Source: Bryobacterales bacterium
Lineage (GTDB): Bacteria > Acidobacteriota > Terriglobia > Bryobacterales > Bryobacteraceae
Direction of reading: 5' to 3'
Assembly: GCA_025456495.1 (NCBI GenBank)
Contig: JALOKO010000089.1
Coordinates: forward strand, 1-10,208
Length of the DNA: 10,208 nucleotides
The first letter of the stretch is position 1. Each line of letters begins with the position of its first letter. The notes under the pieces were generated by a model. It was not told the DNA's origin. It did no database searches and saw only the letters and a list, made by a program, of their open reading frames with translations. Positions 1 through 7,712 of the stretch are shown here, in pieces. The position numbers and the translations under genes were made by a program.

Positions 1-9
1 ATCCCACAT

Positions 10-23
10 GGACCACTAGGTCC
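10..23. other. Small inverted repeat downstream of the sulfatase gene
   Basis: A perfect 5-bp stem with a four-base loop (GGACC-ACTA-GGTCC) lies about 20 bp past the sulfatase stop codon. No T-run follows it on the minus strand, so it is not a convincing intrinsic terminator. The neighbouring bases 31-42 are a C-rich run (TGCCCCCTCCCC). The rest of the 42 bases left of the sulfatase gene shows nothing else. The stretch could be the edge of a dispersed intergenic repeat, but one copy cannot show that. Confidence 0.2.
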
Positions 24-42
24 GCCGAAGTGCCCCCTCCCC

Positions 43-1554
43 CTACGGCGCTTGGTTTTTCAACCAGGTATCGTAGGCGTGCTTGCGCGGGCCGGTATAG
101 CGAATGGTGTCGAAGAACTCGGCTTGGCCTAGCGCGCGCGGGTCGCCTTCCTGCCGGAGCATCTCGTTCATGCGCCCCTGCATCTCCCGCTTGCGCTGGG
201 CGTAACTGATGTCGTCCGCCAGGTTCTTCAGGCAGTCAGGATCCTCCGAGACATGGTAGAGTTCCTCGGCCGGTCGCTTACCAAACGAAAGCTGGTAGTA
301 CTCGTCGAATCCCGCCAGCAGAAAGCGCTTGGTGGGGCTGTCATCCACGTTCCGATAGCCGGTTTCCGGGTCGCCGGCGGGCCAACGCTCGGGGTGATAG
401 TTGCGGATGTAGAGGAAGTCCCGGGTGCGAATGGCGCGCACCGGATAGCCCCAGTCGTTGGGTCTGCCCAGGTCATGGCGTTCCTTGCCTGTCAGCATCA
501 CGTCGCGCGTGGCGTCCACTGTGCCGGATGCGGGGGATTTCAACACATCCAGAAAGCTCTTGCCGGTCATGGTGGCTGCGGCAGGGACACCCGCCGCTTC
601 GCAGAAGGTGGGCGCCAGGTCGCGGAAATTGATGAAATCGTCCACCTTACGCCCTGGCTTCACCTGTGCGCCCCAGCGCACCAAGAGCGGAATGTGGAAG
701 CTATCCTCATAAATCTGGCCCTTCACGCGGGGGAAGGGCATACCGTGGTCACTGGTCACCACCACCAGGGTGTTTTCCAGCTCGCCCATTGCCTCCAGTG
801 TCTTCAGAGCGCGACCCAGATGATGATCAACCCACTCCACTTCCAGCGCGTAATCCAGCAGGTCGCTGCGGATCTCCTTGTTGTCCGGCCAGTACTTGGG
901 CACCGTGACGTCCGCCAGGTTCTTGCCCGCCCGTAGCCCCGATCCTTCCTCGTAGACACGATGCGGTTCCGTAGTTCCCAGCCAGAAGCAGAAGGGGCTC
1001 CCAGCTGGGCGCTTGGCCAGAAAGTCCTCGAAATTCCCTGCGTAATCGTTGTTGGAGATCCCGGAATACGGGGGCTTCAGCTTCCGGCTCTGGAACTCAG
1101 TCCCGGCGGGATTACGCTTCCAGCCCGTGGACTTATAATCTCCCGGACCCCATCCTTTACCCGTTAACCCGACAAAGTACCCGGCCTTCTCCAGAACATC
1201 CGGGTAGACCTCGAACTCATTCGGGAAAATGCTGTAGTGGTTCACCACTTCCTTCAACTGCCAGGTATTCCGGCCCGTCAGGATACTGGCGCGCGAGGGG
1301 CAACACTTCGGATTGGACGTGAAGCAGTTGGTGAATACCACCCCTTCGCGGGCCATGCGGTCAATGGCCGGGGTGTTCATCCATTTGGCCCCAAAACAGC
1401 CGGCATGGTCACGACCCCAATCATCGGCAATGAAGAACAGGATATTGGGGCGCTTGGCAGTCTGCGCGCGTCCAACCCCGGCCACGCCCACGGCGGCGGC
1501 AGCGCCTCCCCAAAGAAACTGGCGGCGGCTGGGTAGGGGAGCGTTGGGCTTCAT
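43..1554 (-). CDS. Tat-exported sulfatase (arylsulfatase family)
   Basis: This 503-residue protein should hydrolyse sulfate esters outside the cytoplasm; the substrate cannot be read from the sequence. The N-terminus carries a twin-arginine signal (SRRQFLWGG, residues 9-17) followed by an Ala/Gly-rich hydrophobic stretch and a likely cut near residue 30. The mature enzyme starts with the sulfatase signature NILFFIADD, whose D44 and D45 are likely calcium ligands. The formylglycine site is CCPSR at 84-88, inside a CxPxR sulfatase signature, so C84 is the residue expected to be converted. Other conserved points are K133 (TGKG), H198 (TEPHR), D269-H270 (TSDHG) and K278. Length is normal for the family. 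The ATG at 1554 is preceded by a GGAG at somewhat long spacing (11 nt). No formylglycine-generating enzyme lies in the window, so activation must come from elsewhere. It follows the YVTN phosphoesterase gene after 213 bp and may or may not share its transcript. Confidence 0.93.
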   Translation of the reverse strand: MKPNAPLPSRRQFLWGGAAAAVGVAGVGRAQTAKRPNILFFIADDWGRDHAGCFGAKWMNTPAIDRMAREGVVFTNCFTSNPKCCPSRASILTGRNTWQLKEVVNHYSIFPNEFEVYPDVLEKAGYFVGLTGKGWGPGDYKSTGWKRNPAGTEFQSRKLKPPYSGISNNDYAGNFEDFLAKRPAGSPFCFWLGTTEPHRVYEEGSGLRAGKNLADVTVPKYWPDNKEIRSDLLDYALEVEWVDHHLGRALKTLEAMGELENTLVVVTSDHGMPFPRVKGQIYEDSFHIPLLVRWGAQVKPGRKVDDFINFRDLAPTFCEAAGVPAAATMTGKSFLDVLKSPASGTVDATRDVMLTGKERHDLGRPNDWGYPVRAIRTRDFLYIRNYHPERWPAGDPETGYRNVDDSPTKRFLLAGFDEYYQLSFGKRPAEELYHVSEDPDCLKNLADDISYAQRKREMQGRMNEMLRQEGDPRALGQAEFFDTIRYTGPRKHAYDTWLKNQAP

Positions 1555-1725
1555 AACAATCAGAACTCCGGCGGTGATGAGACTCGCCGCCTAGCATATC
1601 GCAGACAGGTGGGCGGGGAAAACAATCGATGGCGGGTATCTGTTCCGGCCCTTGCCGACGACTCAAACAGAAGCGCAACACCGTTGGCGCCAATCCTGAA
1701 GCGGGGACACCCGCAAGCAGGAACA

Positions 1726-1758
1726 GGGGGCGCCGCCCGCGGGCAGAGCGGCACCCCC
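1726..1758 (-). other. Intergenic hairpin after the YVTN phosphoesterase gene
   Basis: Two arms, GGGGGCGCCGC (1726-1736) and GCGGCACCCCC (1748-1758), can pair as two 5-bp stems separated by one mismatch, with an 11-base loop. They lie just past the stop codon of the upstream gene. A second small stem (GCGGG-GACA-CCCGC) sits at 1701-1714. On the minus strand no T-run follows either one, so a Rho-independent terminator is not supported. They may be 3'-end stabilising structures or just GC-rich chance pairing. The rest of the 213-bp gap (1555-1767) shows no gene and no clear promoter. Confidence 0.3.
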
Positions 1759-1767
1759 CAACGGGCG

Positions 1768-4296
1768 CTATCGCTCTTCAGCTTTCTCGTCGTCGTCCCG
1801 ATCCGCCAGGACACGCCCAAACTGGTAGGCGCGCACCGGAGCCGGCATGCGCGCATCCTCGCCATGAATGCTCTGCCAGATGATCTCGTTCAGCGCGCGC
1901 ATCGGAGTGAGGTCGTAATCGCTGAAATCCATCTGCAGTGACGCTGCCGCACCGGGCGACGCGGGCGTGTTCATTTCGTTCAGGTCCCACGTAGCGGCCA
2001 GCTTTGTGTAGGGCGTGAAGTCAGGCTTGTCCTGGAAGGAGTTGTACATGGGCATGGCCGCAGCATCGAACTGGCTCATGGGCTGCAAGCCCAAAATCAA
2101 CTCCATGGTGCGCAACATGCTGCTGGTGGTGTAGTGGGTGGAATCCACCACTTTGCGCTTGGTGTAGGGGCTCACGATCAGCCCCACCGTGCGGCGCGCG
2201 TCCACGTGGTCGCTGCCATCCTGGGCGTCGTCCTGAATCACAAAGATGGCTGTTTCCTTCCAATACTTGCTGTTGGTGATCCGCTCCACAATCATGCCCA
2301 GGGCAAGGTCGTTGCTGGCCACGGCTGCGCGCGGGGTAGGCGTGCCGGGGCGGGTGCCCGTGGTGTGATCCTCACCCAGGCTCATCACCATGTAGTTGGG
2401 CAGGCGCAGTGCTGGGTCGGCGCTGTCGTAGTTCTTTTCGTACTCGTAGAATTCCGCCAGGAACGCAAGGGCATTATCGGTATCCCGGTTGCCTTGCAGC
2501 TTGAACTTCGGCGCCACGTTCCCCACCAGCGATCCGAAGCCCGGAGCAGCTTGCACAACACCGTCCGCCGCGCTGGGGCGGATGGTGAACTCCCCGTAAC
2601 TGCGGTAGGTGAGGCCCTTGCGCAAGGCCTGGTCCCACAGGTAACCCGATGCCGGCTGGAATGCCATCGCGGGTTGCGAACTGCTATGGCCTCCGTAGTT
2701 GGCGGGCCACCACTTCTCGTTGAAATCCGTGGCATAGGCCGCGTTCGACCATGCGTGCCCGTCCACGCTCACCTCGCCATCGCAATAGAGGTTGTCCAAC
2801 AGCACGAAGTCCTCGGCAAGCTTGTGGTGGTTGGGCGTCACCTGACGGCCAAAGATGGTGATGCGCGGGTCTCCGTTGCCCTGGGGCAGGTCGCCCAGCA
2901 CCTGGTCGTAGGTGCGATTTTCCTTAATGATGTACAGGACGTGCTTGATGGGTGACGTCTGGCCGACACGGCTGGGAACAACGGCGGGCGGATTTGCGGG
3001 CGCGCGCGGCGTGGTGAGCATCTCGTCGCGATAGGGGCAATTGGCATAGGCCTGTTGCGTCAGAGCGGTGAGGTTCTTGCGAACCGATGCCACCTCCACA
3101 ACCTGAATGGCGCCTTTCTGCAGGCTCTTCACGGAACCTTTGCCCGGACCCTCATCCTTCAACGGGCTGTGCGGGCCACGCTCGTTCGAATAGGAATTCA
3201 AACCCTTGCTATTGCCGATGAACAGCAACGAATCATCATCGCTTAGCGAAAGCGCGCTGGGATACCACCCGGCCGGCACAAAGCCAAGCACCTCGCTTTC
3301 CTTCGCCAACGATACATTCACCACCGCGACGTTGTTGTTGTCGGCATTGGCCACAAACAGGGTCTTCCCGTCACGCGTCAACGCCAGTGCGTTTGGCGTG
3401 GAACCTTCCGGGGCATTGGCATACATGGACGTGCGGATGCGCTCCGTCACGGTAAGTGTCTGCGTATCGATGACCACTACCGTATTCGAGTTCGCGCAGG
3501 CCACGAACAGACGGCCGTCCGCGCCAAGGGCCATGTCATTCGGATTGTCATCCACCTTCACAGCCGCCCTTACCTGGTTGGTGGCGGTATCAATCACGCT
3601 AACGGAATCACTGGACCAGTTACTCACATACAGGGTGTCGCCCTTGGGGGAGATCCGCACCTGGTAGGGCGTCACCTCCACGGGAATCTTGTGCAGCACC
3701 TTGCGTGTGGCTGTGTCGAACACCGCCACATAACCAGGCGCATTCGACGAGCCGCGATGGGCCGCATACAGCAACGGCTTGGTGGGGTGATGCCGGACCC
3801 CCGCCCAGAAAGTCTTTCGCGGTTCCTCGTCTCCTTCCAGCACGGCCACTGGCTGCTCACTCAGCTTGCCATCGGCGTACCGGAATTCGTACACCACAGC
3901 CCGCCCTGGCTGAAGACGTGACGTGCTGTTTCCGCCCGAAACGTACAACCGATCCCCTTGCGGGTTCCAGGACAGCCCCAAAAACGCTGATCGCAACGGC
4001 ACCCGCTGCAACGCCTCCCGGGTACGGGTATCCACCACCACCAATCCATGGGGATTGAATCCGCCATGCAGAGCCACCACCACGCGCCCATCGGGCGAGG
4101 TTACCTCATTGAGAATCAGGTCCTCTGTGGGGACCATGCTGCCCTGGGGCGTAATGCGCCAGCCGTTGGGCAGGTAATAACCATCCGCGGTGGCTTGAGG
4201 CTTGGTGGGGGTTGCCGTTTGCGCCATGGCCGCCGGTACACTACCCGCCAAGGTGGAAATCAGAAATAGAAGAACTGCCCAAAAGATCTGTCGCAT
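1768..4296 (-). CDS. Secreted YVTN beta-propeller / alkaline phosphatase-family phosphoesterase
   Basis: This protein (842 residues from the ATG at 4296) joins two domains. Residues 1-25 form a Sec signal peptide with a likely cut at AMA|Q. Residues about 40-410 form a YncE-like beta-propeller with repeats such as TLYVSNWSSDSVSVIDTAT (221-239), RLFVACANSNTVVVIDTQT (262-280) and TLFVANADNNNVAVVN (312-327). From about 448 a phosphoesterase domain begins with IKHVLYIIKENRTYD, followed by LLDNLY (499-504), DGHAWS (512-517), QDDAQDGSDHVD (688-699) and STHYTT (719-724). These match the metal-binding pattern of the bifunctional YncE/alkaline phosphatase type, so phosphate-ester hydrolysis in the periplasm or outside is likely, with unknown substrate. 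An in-frame TTG at 4323 preceded by GGCGGAAT is a possible alternative start and would add nine polar residues. The ATG was preferred because it gives a standard signal peptide, although its own ribosome binding site is weak. It lies 132 bp after purK, with no clear promoter in between. Confidence 0.9.
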   Translation of the reverse strand: MRQIFWAVLLFLISTLAGSVPAAMAQTATPTKPQATADGYYLPNGWRITPQGSMVPTEDLILNEVTSPDGRVVVALHGGFNPHGLVVVDTRTREALQRVPLRSAFLGLSWNPQGDRLYVSGGNSTSRLQPGRAVVYEFRYADGKLSEQPVAVLEGDEEPRKTFWAGVRHHPTKPLLYAAHRGSSNAPGYVAVFDTATRKVLHKIPVEVTPYQVRISPKGDTLYVSNWSSDSVSVIDTATNQVRAAVKVDDNPNDMALGADGRLFVACANSNTVVVIDTQTLTVTERIRTSMYANAPEGSTPNALALTRDGKTLFVANADNNNVAVVNVSLAKESEVLGFVPAGWYPSALSLSDDDSLLFIGNSKGLNSYSNERGPHSPLKDEGPGKGSVKSLQKGAIQVVEVASVRKNLTALTQQAYANCPYRDEMLTTPRAPANPPAVVPSRVGQTSPIKHVLYIIKENRTYDQVLGDLPQGNGDPRITIFGRQVTPNHHKLAEDFVLLDNLYCDGEVSVDGHAWSNAAYATDFNEKWWPANYGGHSSSQPAMAFQPASGYLWDQALRKGLTYRSYGEFTIRPSAADGVVQAAPGFGSLVGNVAPKFKLQGNRDTDNALAFLAEFYEYEKNYDSADPALRLPNYMVMSLGEDHTTGTRPGTPTPRAAVASNDLALGMIVERITNSKYWKETAIFVIQDDAQDGSDHVDARRTVGLIVSPYTKRKVVDSTHYTTSSMLRTMELILGLQPMSQFDAAAMPMYNSFQDKPDFTPYTKLAATWDLNEMNTPASPGAAASLQMDFSDYDLTPMRALNEIIWQSIHGEDARMPAPVRAYQFGRVLADRDDDEKAEER

Positions 4297-4428
4297 GCAA
4301 TTGTTTACCCGGTCTGGACTCAAATTCCGCCCGGCTGGCGGAGGACCAGCAGGCCAAAAAGAGAATATCAGAGCGGAATCACAGATTCATGACAAACTCG
4401 GAAGGATTCACCGGCTTCCGCGCGCGGG

Positions 4429-5601
4429 CTACTTGCGGGCAAGCGCCTCGCGGGCCTGCCAGGCGCGCCGAGCCGCGAGTTCCGGAGTGGCGGCCAGTGC
4501 CGTCAGGTGGCCCATCTTGCGGCCCACCCGCGGCTCGCTTTTCCCGTACAGGTGGATCTTTACGTCCGGAAAATGGGCAGCCGCCTGCCAGTGCGGTTCC
4601 CCGTGTTCCCACAGGTCGCCCAGCAGATTCACCATCGCCGCTGGACGCAGTTGTTCCGTGGAGCCCAGGGGCAATCCACAGACGGCGCGGAGTTGCTGCT
4701 CAAACTGGCTGGTGATATTCGCGTCGAAGGTGAAGTGGCCGGAGTTGTGGGTGCGCGGCGCCAGTTCGTTCACCAGTACCGTGCCGTCCTGCTGCAGAAA
4801 GAGTTCCACGCAAAGGACGCCCACCACGTCCAGTGCTTCCAGGATTCCTTCGGTAATCCGCATCGCTTCGCGGGCAACGGCGTCCGGAACCGAAGCAGGG
4901 GCAATGGTGAGATCCAGGATGTGGTTGCGATGGCGGTTCTCCACCACGCCGTAGGTCACCACCTGCCCGCTGAGACCGCGGGCGGCCACCACGCTGAGTT
5001 CGCGCTCGAAGGGAACAAAGGCTTCCAGCACCGCCGGAACGCCTTCGTAGGCGGGCCAGATGTCGTCCATCTGCAGTTCGGAGTCAATGCGCGCCTGTCC
5101 CTTGCCGTCGTAGCCGAAGCCAGCGGTCTTCAGGATGCCGCGCCCTCCGCAGGCCTGCAGTGCCGCAGCCAGTTCCTGTCGGGAGTTCACCGGATGGAAA
5201 GGCGTCACCGGAAAGCCGTGGCCGGAAAGAAAGGTCTTCTCGCGCAGCCGGTTCTGGGTGACATGCAGCACGTTGCCCGCCGGACGGACCGGCACGAAGG
5301 CAGCCGCCGCATCGGTGGCGGCGGAGGGTACGTTCTCAAACTCGAAAGTGAGCACCTGCACGCGGCGGGCGAAGGCGCGGATGGCGTCCAGATCGTCGTA
5401 GGCGGCCACCACTTCCTCATCCGCCACCTGGCCGGTGGGGGTATCCTGCTCCGGTGAGAGCGTAGCCACGCGATAGCCCATGCGGCGGGCGGCGATGGTG
5501 AACATGCGTCCGAGTTGGCCGCTGCCCAGCACGCCGATGGTCGCGCCCGGCAGGATTGTCCCGCCAGACAGAATCGCGGCGCCGGACGGAATCGCGCTCA
5601 C
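4429..5601 (-). CDS. purK: N5-carboxyaminoimidazole ribonucleotide synthase PurK
   Basis: PurK is the cytoplasmic ATP-grasp enzyme that carboxylates AIR to N5-CAIR using ATP and bicarbonate in de novo purine synthesis. The 390-residue product has the N-terminal nucleotide-binding turn GVLGSGQLGRM (23-33), TFEFENVP (85-92), the grasp loop KTAGFGYDGKGQ (158-169), FERELSVV (198-205), and the metal-binding ELAPRTHNSGH (279-289), all typical of PurK. The reading frame stays open upstream through purE. The GTG at 5601 was chosen as start because a GGAGG (5609-5613) sits 7 nt before it and it overlaps the purE TGA stop as GTGA. This gives about 20 residues before the Rossmann strand, slightly longer than usual. 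The four-base overlap predicts translational coupling with purE, whose product uses N5-CAIR. Confidence 0.96.
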   Translation of the reverse strand: MSAIPSGAAILSGGTILPGATIGVLGSGQLGRMFTIAARRMGYRVATLSPEQDTPTGQVADEEVVAAYDDLDAIRAFARRVQVLTFEFENVPSAATDAAAAFVPVRPAGNVLHVTQNRLREKTFLSGHGFPVTPFHPVNSRQELAAALQACGGRGILKTAGFGYDGKGQARIDSELQMDDIWPAYEGVPAVLEAFVPFERELSVVAARGLSGQVVTYGVVENRHRNHILDLTIAPASVPDAVAREAMRITEGILEALDVVGVLCVELFLQQDGTVLVNELAPRTHNSGHFTFDANITSQFEQQLRAVCGLPLGSTEQLRPAAMVNLLGDLWEHGEPHWQAAAHFPDVKIHLYGKSEPRVGRKMGHLTALAATPELAARRAWQAREALARK

Positions 5602-6113
5602 GTGGCGTCCTCCACCAGAAGGTCGTTGTCCAGGACGGATTGGGTTTGCTGCTGGCGAAAGCGGTGCAGTTGCTCCCGCAGTTCCGGGCGCGTGGTAGCC
5701 AGAATCGAGACGGCCAGCAATCCGGCATTGCGCGCTCCAGCCTTGCCGATAGCCAGGGTAGCCACGGGAATGCCGCCCGGCATCTGGACAATGGACAGCA
5801 GGGAATCCAGGCCCTGCAGCGCCGCGCTCTGGACAGGAACGCCCAACACCGGCAGCACGGATTGCGCAGCCACCATTCCGGGCAGATGGGCGGCTCCACC
5901 CGCGCCGGCGATGATTACCGCAATGCCGCGCTGCTCGGCGGTGGCGGCGAACTCGGCCATGCGTTGTGGCGTGCGATGGGCGGAAACCACACGGCACTCA
6001 TGCGCAACGCCGAATTCTTCCAGCACCTCGTGCGCGTGCCGCATGGTCTCCCAATCGGAACGGCTGCCCATGATCACCGCCACCAGCGGCCCGGGGGCAT
6101 CTTGCCTGGACAT
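5598..6113 (-). CDS. purE: N5-carboxyaminoimidazole ribonucleotide mutase PurE (class I)
   Basis: PurE moves the carboxylate of N5-CAIR to form CAIR, the step directly after PurK. The 171-residue product shows the class I pattern: VAVIMGSRSDWETM (11-24), SAHRTP (44-49) with the catalytic-type His46, AGAGGAAHLPGM (69-80), and GVPVQS followed by QMPGGIPVATLAIG (110-123). The presence of purK next door agrees with the class I, PurK-dependent route rather than the class II AIR carboxylase. The ATG at 6113 was chosen over the longer open frame (up to 6230) because it is preceded by GAAAGGAT (6121-6128) at good spacing, and because the longer form would run through the terminator hairpin and back into the isocitrate dehydrogenase gene. 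Only about 80 bp separate it from that gene, and a terminator fills much of the gap. Confidence 0.97.
   Translation of the reverse strand: MSRQDAPGPLVAVIMGSRSDWETMRHAHEVLEEFGVAHECRVVSAHRTPQRMAEFAATAEQRGIAVIIAGAGGAAHLPGMVAAQSVLPVLGVPVQSAALQGLDSLLSIVQMPGGIPVATLAIGKAGARNAGLLAVSILATTRPELREQLHRFRQQQTQSVLDNDLLVEDAT
5609..5613 (-). promoter_or_regulatory. Ribosome binding site of purK inside purE
   Basis: A GGAGG on the minus strand lies inside the last codons of purE, 7 nt before the GTG of purK. It decides the purK start, since the purK frame has no ATG between this point and the conserved GVLGSG motif. With the GTGA stop/start overlap it supports coupled translation. Confidence 0.75.
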
Positions 6114-6129
6114 CGGCCCGATCCTTTCT

Positions 6130-6161
6130 AAAAAGCCCGGAGCGGGGGTCCGCTCCGGGCT
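6130..6161 (-). terminator. Intrinsic terminator after the isocitrate dehydrogenase gene
   Basis: On the minus strand an 11-bp perfect stem (AGCCCGGAGCG / CGCTCCGGGCT) with a six-base loop is followed directly by a run of T (five, counting the last base of the stem). It lies 31 bp past the stop codon of the isocitrate dehydrogenase gene and is a textbook Rho-independent terminator. The other strand has no such T-run. The T-run ends only about two bases before the ribosome binding site of purE, so no promoter fits between them. It could therefore also act as an attenuator in the purE leader. Confidence 0.85.
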
Positions 6162-6192
6162 CTTGGTTTGAACACATGAAGGCTGGTCGCGG

Positions 6193-7644
6193 CTATTCGC
6201 CCTGGCCCAGAGAGTAGCCCTTCTCGCCATCGAAGGTGCAGAGGTTTTCGGTCTTGATGAAATCCAGACCCGCGTCCATCACCCGCTGCAGCAGGTTGAT
6301 GATCTGGGTATGGGTGATGGGGCCGCCGTTCTCATTCAGGAAGCGGCAACGCCAGTGGTCTGTGCAGAAGGTTTCGGGGAAGCCGTCGGGGTACACCTTC
6401 ACGCCACGATTACTGATCATACGCAGCTTCATGCCGTCGCCGTTGGCCTTGGCTTCCAGCAGCGTACCCAGTTCGTCGGCGGTGCAATCGCCCTTGTAGA
6501 CGAACACGTCCACGCCGATGGTTTCCTTCACGGGGGTGGGCAAGTGCTTCAGGGGAACCAGCTTCATGGCGCCGCCCGAACCGGCGTAGGTCACCGGCTT
6601 CAGGTTCAGCGGCTTCTGCCCCAACCGGTCGACAATCGCCTGGGCGAATTCCTTGGTTCCCACGGCCTGGGTGCTGACGCCTTCGGCAAAAATGTCGTAG
6701 GTATGGACGCCGTCCTCGATGGTCTTCAGCCACGCGTTGTGGACGCGCTCAGCCACTTCCGCCTGGCCCAGATGCACCAGCATCAGGATGGCGCCGTGCA
6801 ACAACCCGGAGGGGTTCGCCACGTTCTGTCCCGCGCGCCGGGGAGCTGAGCCGTGAATCGCCTCAAACATTGCGCAGCCCTCGCCAATGTTGGCGCTGCC
6901 GCCCAGGCCCACTGAGCCTGTGATCTGCGCCGCCACGTCGGAAAGGATGTCGCCGTACAGGTTCGGCATCACAATCACGTCGAACAGCTCAGGGGAATCG
7001 GCCAGCTTGGCGGCGCCAATGTCGACGATCCAGTGTTCCTTTTCCAGCTCAGGGTATTCCTCGCCCAACTCGTCGAAGACCTTGTGGAACAGGCCATCGG
7101 TGAGCTTCATGATGTTGTCCTTGCTGAAGCAGGTGACCTTTTTGCGATTGTTGGCGCGGGCGTACTCAAAGGCGTAGCGGACGATTTTCTCGGTGCCCGG
7201 ACGGGTGATGAGCTTCAGGCACTGGTACACGTCCGGAGTCTGCCGGTGCTCAATGCCGGCATAGAGATCTTCCTCGTTTTCACGCACAATGACGACATCC
7301 ATCACCGGATGTTTGGTCTTGATGTACGGGTGATAGGACGCGCAGGGGCGCACGTTGGCGAAGAGGCCAAGGGTCTTGCGGGTGGTGACGTTCAAGCTCT
7401 TGAAGCCGCCACCCTGGGGGGTGGTGATGGGCGCCTTCAGAAACACCTTGGTGCGTCGCAGGCTTTCCCAGGCCGAAGGCTCAATGCCCGCGGACAGACC
7501 GCGCGCGTATACCTTTTCGCCGATCTCGATGACTTCTTTTTCAATTTGGGCGCCCGCGCTCTCAATGATGTGCAGCGAGGCTTCCATGATTTCGGGGCCA
7601 ATGCCGTCCCCGTAGGCAACCGTGATGGGAGTCTTGTTAGCCAT
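6193..7644 (-). CDS. icd: NADP-dependent isocitrate dehydrogenase, long Thermus/Rickettsia-like form
   Basis: The enzyme oxidatively decarboxylates isocitrate to 2-oxoglutarate in the TCA cycle. The 483-residue product has the beta-decarboxylating dehydrogenase fold: GDGIGPEI (12-19), the substrate loop SLNVTTRK (83-90) with S83, N85 and R89, R99 and R121, YAGIEHR (128-134), the lysine of KDNIMK (175-180), and the metal-binding MPNLYGDILSD (226-236) with D232 and D236. The coenzyme loop HGSAPRRAGQNVANP (264-278) has two arginines where NADP enzymes carry basic residues, so NADP use is inferred. About 140 extra C-terminal residues (from about 345) place it with the long forms seen in Thermus thermophilus and Rickettsia rather than the E. 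coli type. The ATG at 7644 gives the normal N-terminus (MANKTPITVAYGDGIG); its ribosome binding site is weak (GAAGA, 4 nt away). The open frame continues upstream but only as a shadow of rsmI. A tandem repeat precedes it and a terminator follows it, so it is probably its own transcript or the end of the rsmI one. Confidence 0.94.
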   Translation of the reverse strand: MANKTPITVAYGDGIGPEIMEASLHIIESAGAQIEKEVIEIGEKVYARGLSAGIEPSAWESLRRTKVFLKAPITTPQGGGFKSLNVTTRKTLGLFANVRPCASYHPYIKTKHPVMDVVIVRENEEDLYAGIEHRQTPDVYQCLKLITRPGTEKIVRYAFEYARANNRKKVTCFSKDNIMKLTDGLFHKVFDELGEEYPELEKEHWIVDIGAAKLADSPELFDVIVMPNLYGDILSDVAAQITGSVGLGGSANIGEGCAMFEAIHGSAPRRAGQNVANPSGLLHGAILMLVHLGQAEVAERVHNAWLKTIEDGVHTYDIFAEGVSTQAVGTKEFAQAIVDRLGQKPLNLKPVTYAGSGGAMKLVPLKHLPTPVKETIGVDVFVYKGDCTADELGTLLEAKANGDGMKLRMISNRGVKVYPDGFPETFCTDHWRCRFLNENGGPITHTQIINLLQRVMDAGLDFIKTENLCTFDGEKGYSLGQGE

Positions 7645-7675
7645 AGAATCTTCAATGGTACGAATGATTTCCCTG

Positions 7676-7712
7676 TTGCCGCAACCCGCTTGCATTGCCG
7701 CAACCCGCTTGC
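7676..7712. repeat. Two-copy 18-nt tandem direct repeat upstream of icd
   Basis: The 18-mer TTGCCGCAACCCGCTTGC occurs twice without mismatch, at 7676-7693 and 7695-7712, with a period of 19. It lies in the 106-bp gap between rsmI and icd, 32 bp before the icd start codon. The unit nearer rsmI also extends into a 7-bp hairpin, GCCGCAA (7697-7703) with TTGCGGC (7709-7715), and each unit has an inner GCAA/TTGC symmetry. No T-run follows, so it is not an intrinsic terminator. It could be a double operator or simple tandem duplication. Confidence 0.85.

Noticed and set aside
1580..1630. Possible -10 box TATGCT upstream of the sulfatase gene
   Set aside because: No acceptable -35 box lies at normal spacing, so the match is not better than chance.
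2134..2955. Plus-strand 273-codon open frame
   Set aside because: It lies wholly opposite the phosphoesterase domain, has low-complexity Val/His/Gly-rich content and matches no family; it is a GC-driven shadow.
4400..4419. Small stem GGAAG / CTTCC after purK
   Set aside because: Only five base pairs with a ten-base loop and no T-run directly after it; not a supportable terminator.
4507..5457. Plus-strand 316-codon open frame
   Set aside because: It lies wholly opposite purK, whose family motifs are unambiguous, and itself shows no recognisable domain.
7656..7685. Possible promoter TTGCGG / TACCAT for icd with 18-bp spacing
   Set aside because: Both boxes match only about four of six consensus bases and the predicted start would be almost at the ATG; too weak to list as a feature.
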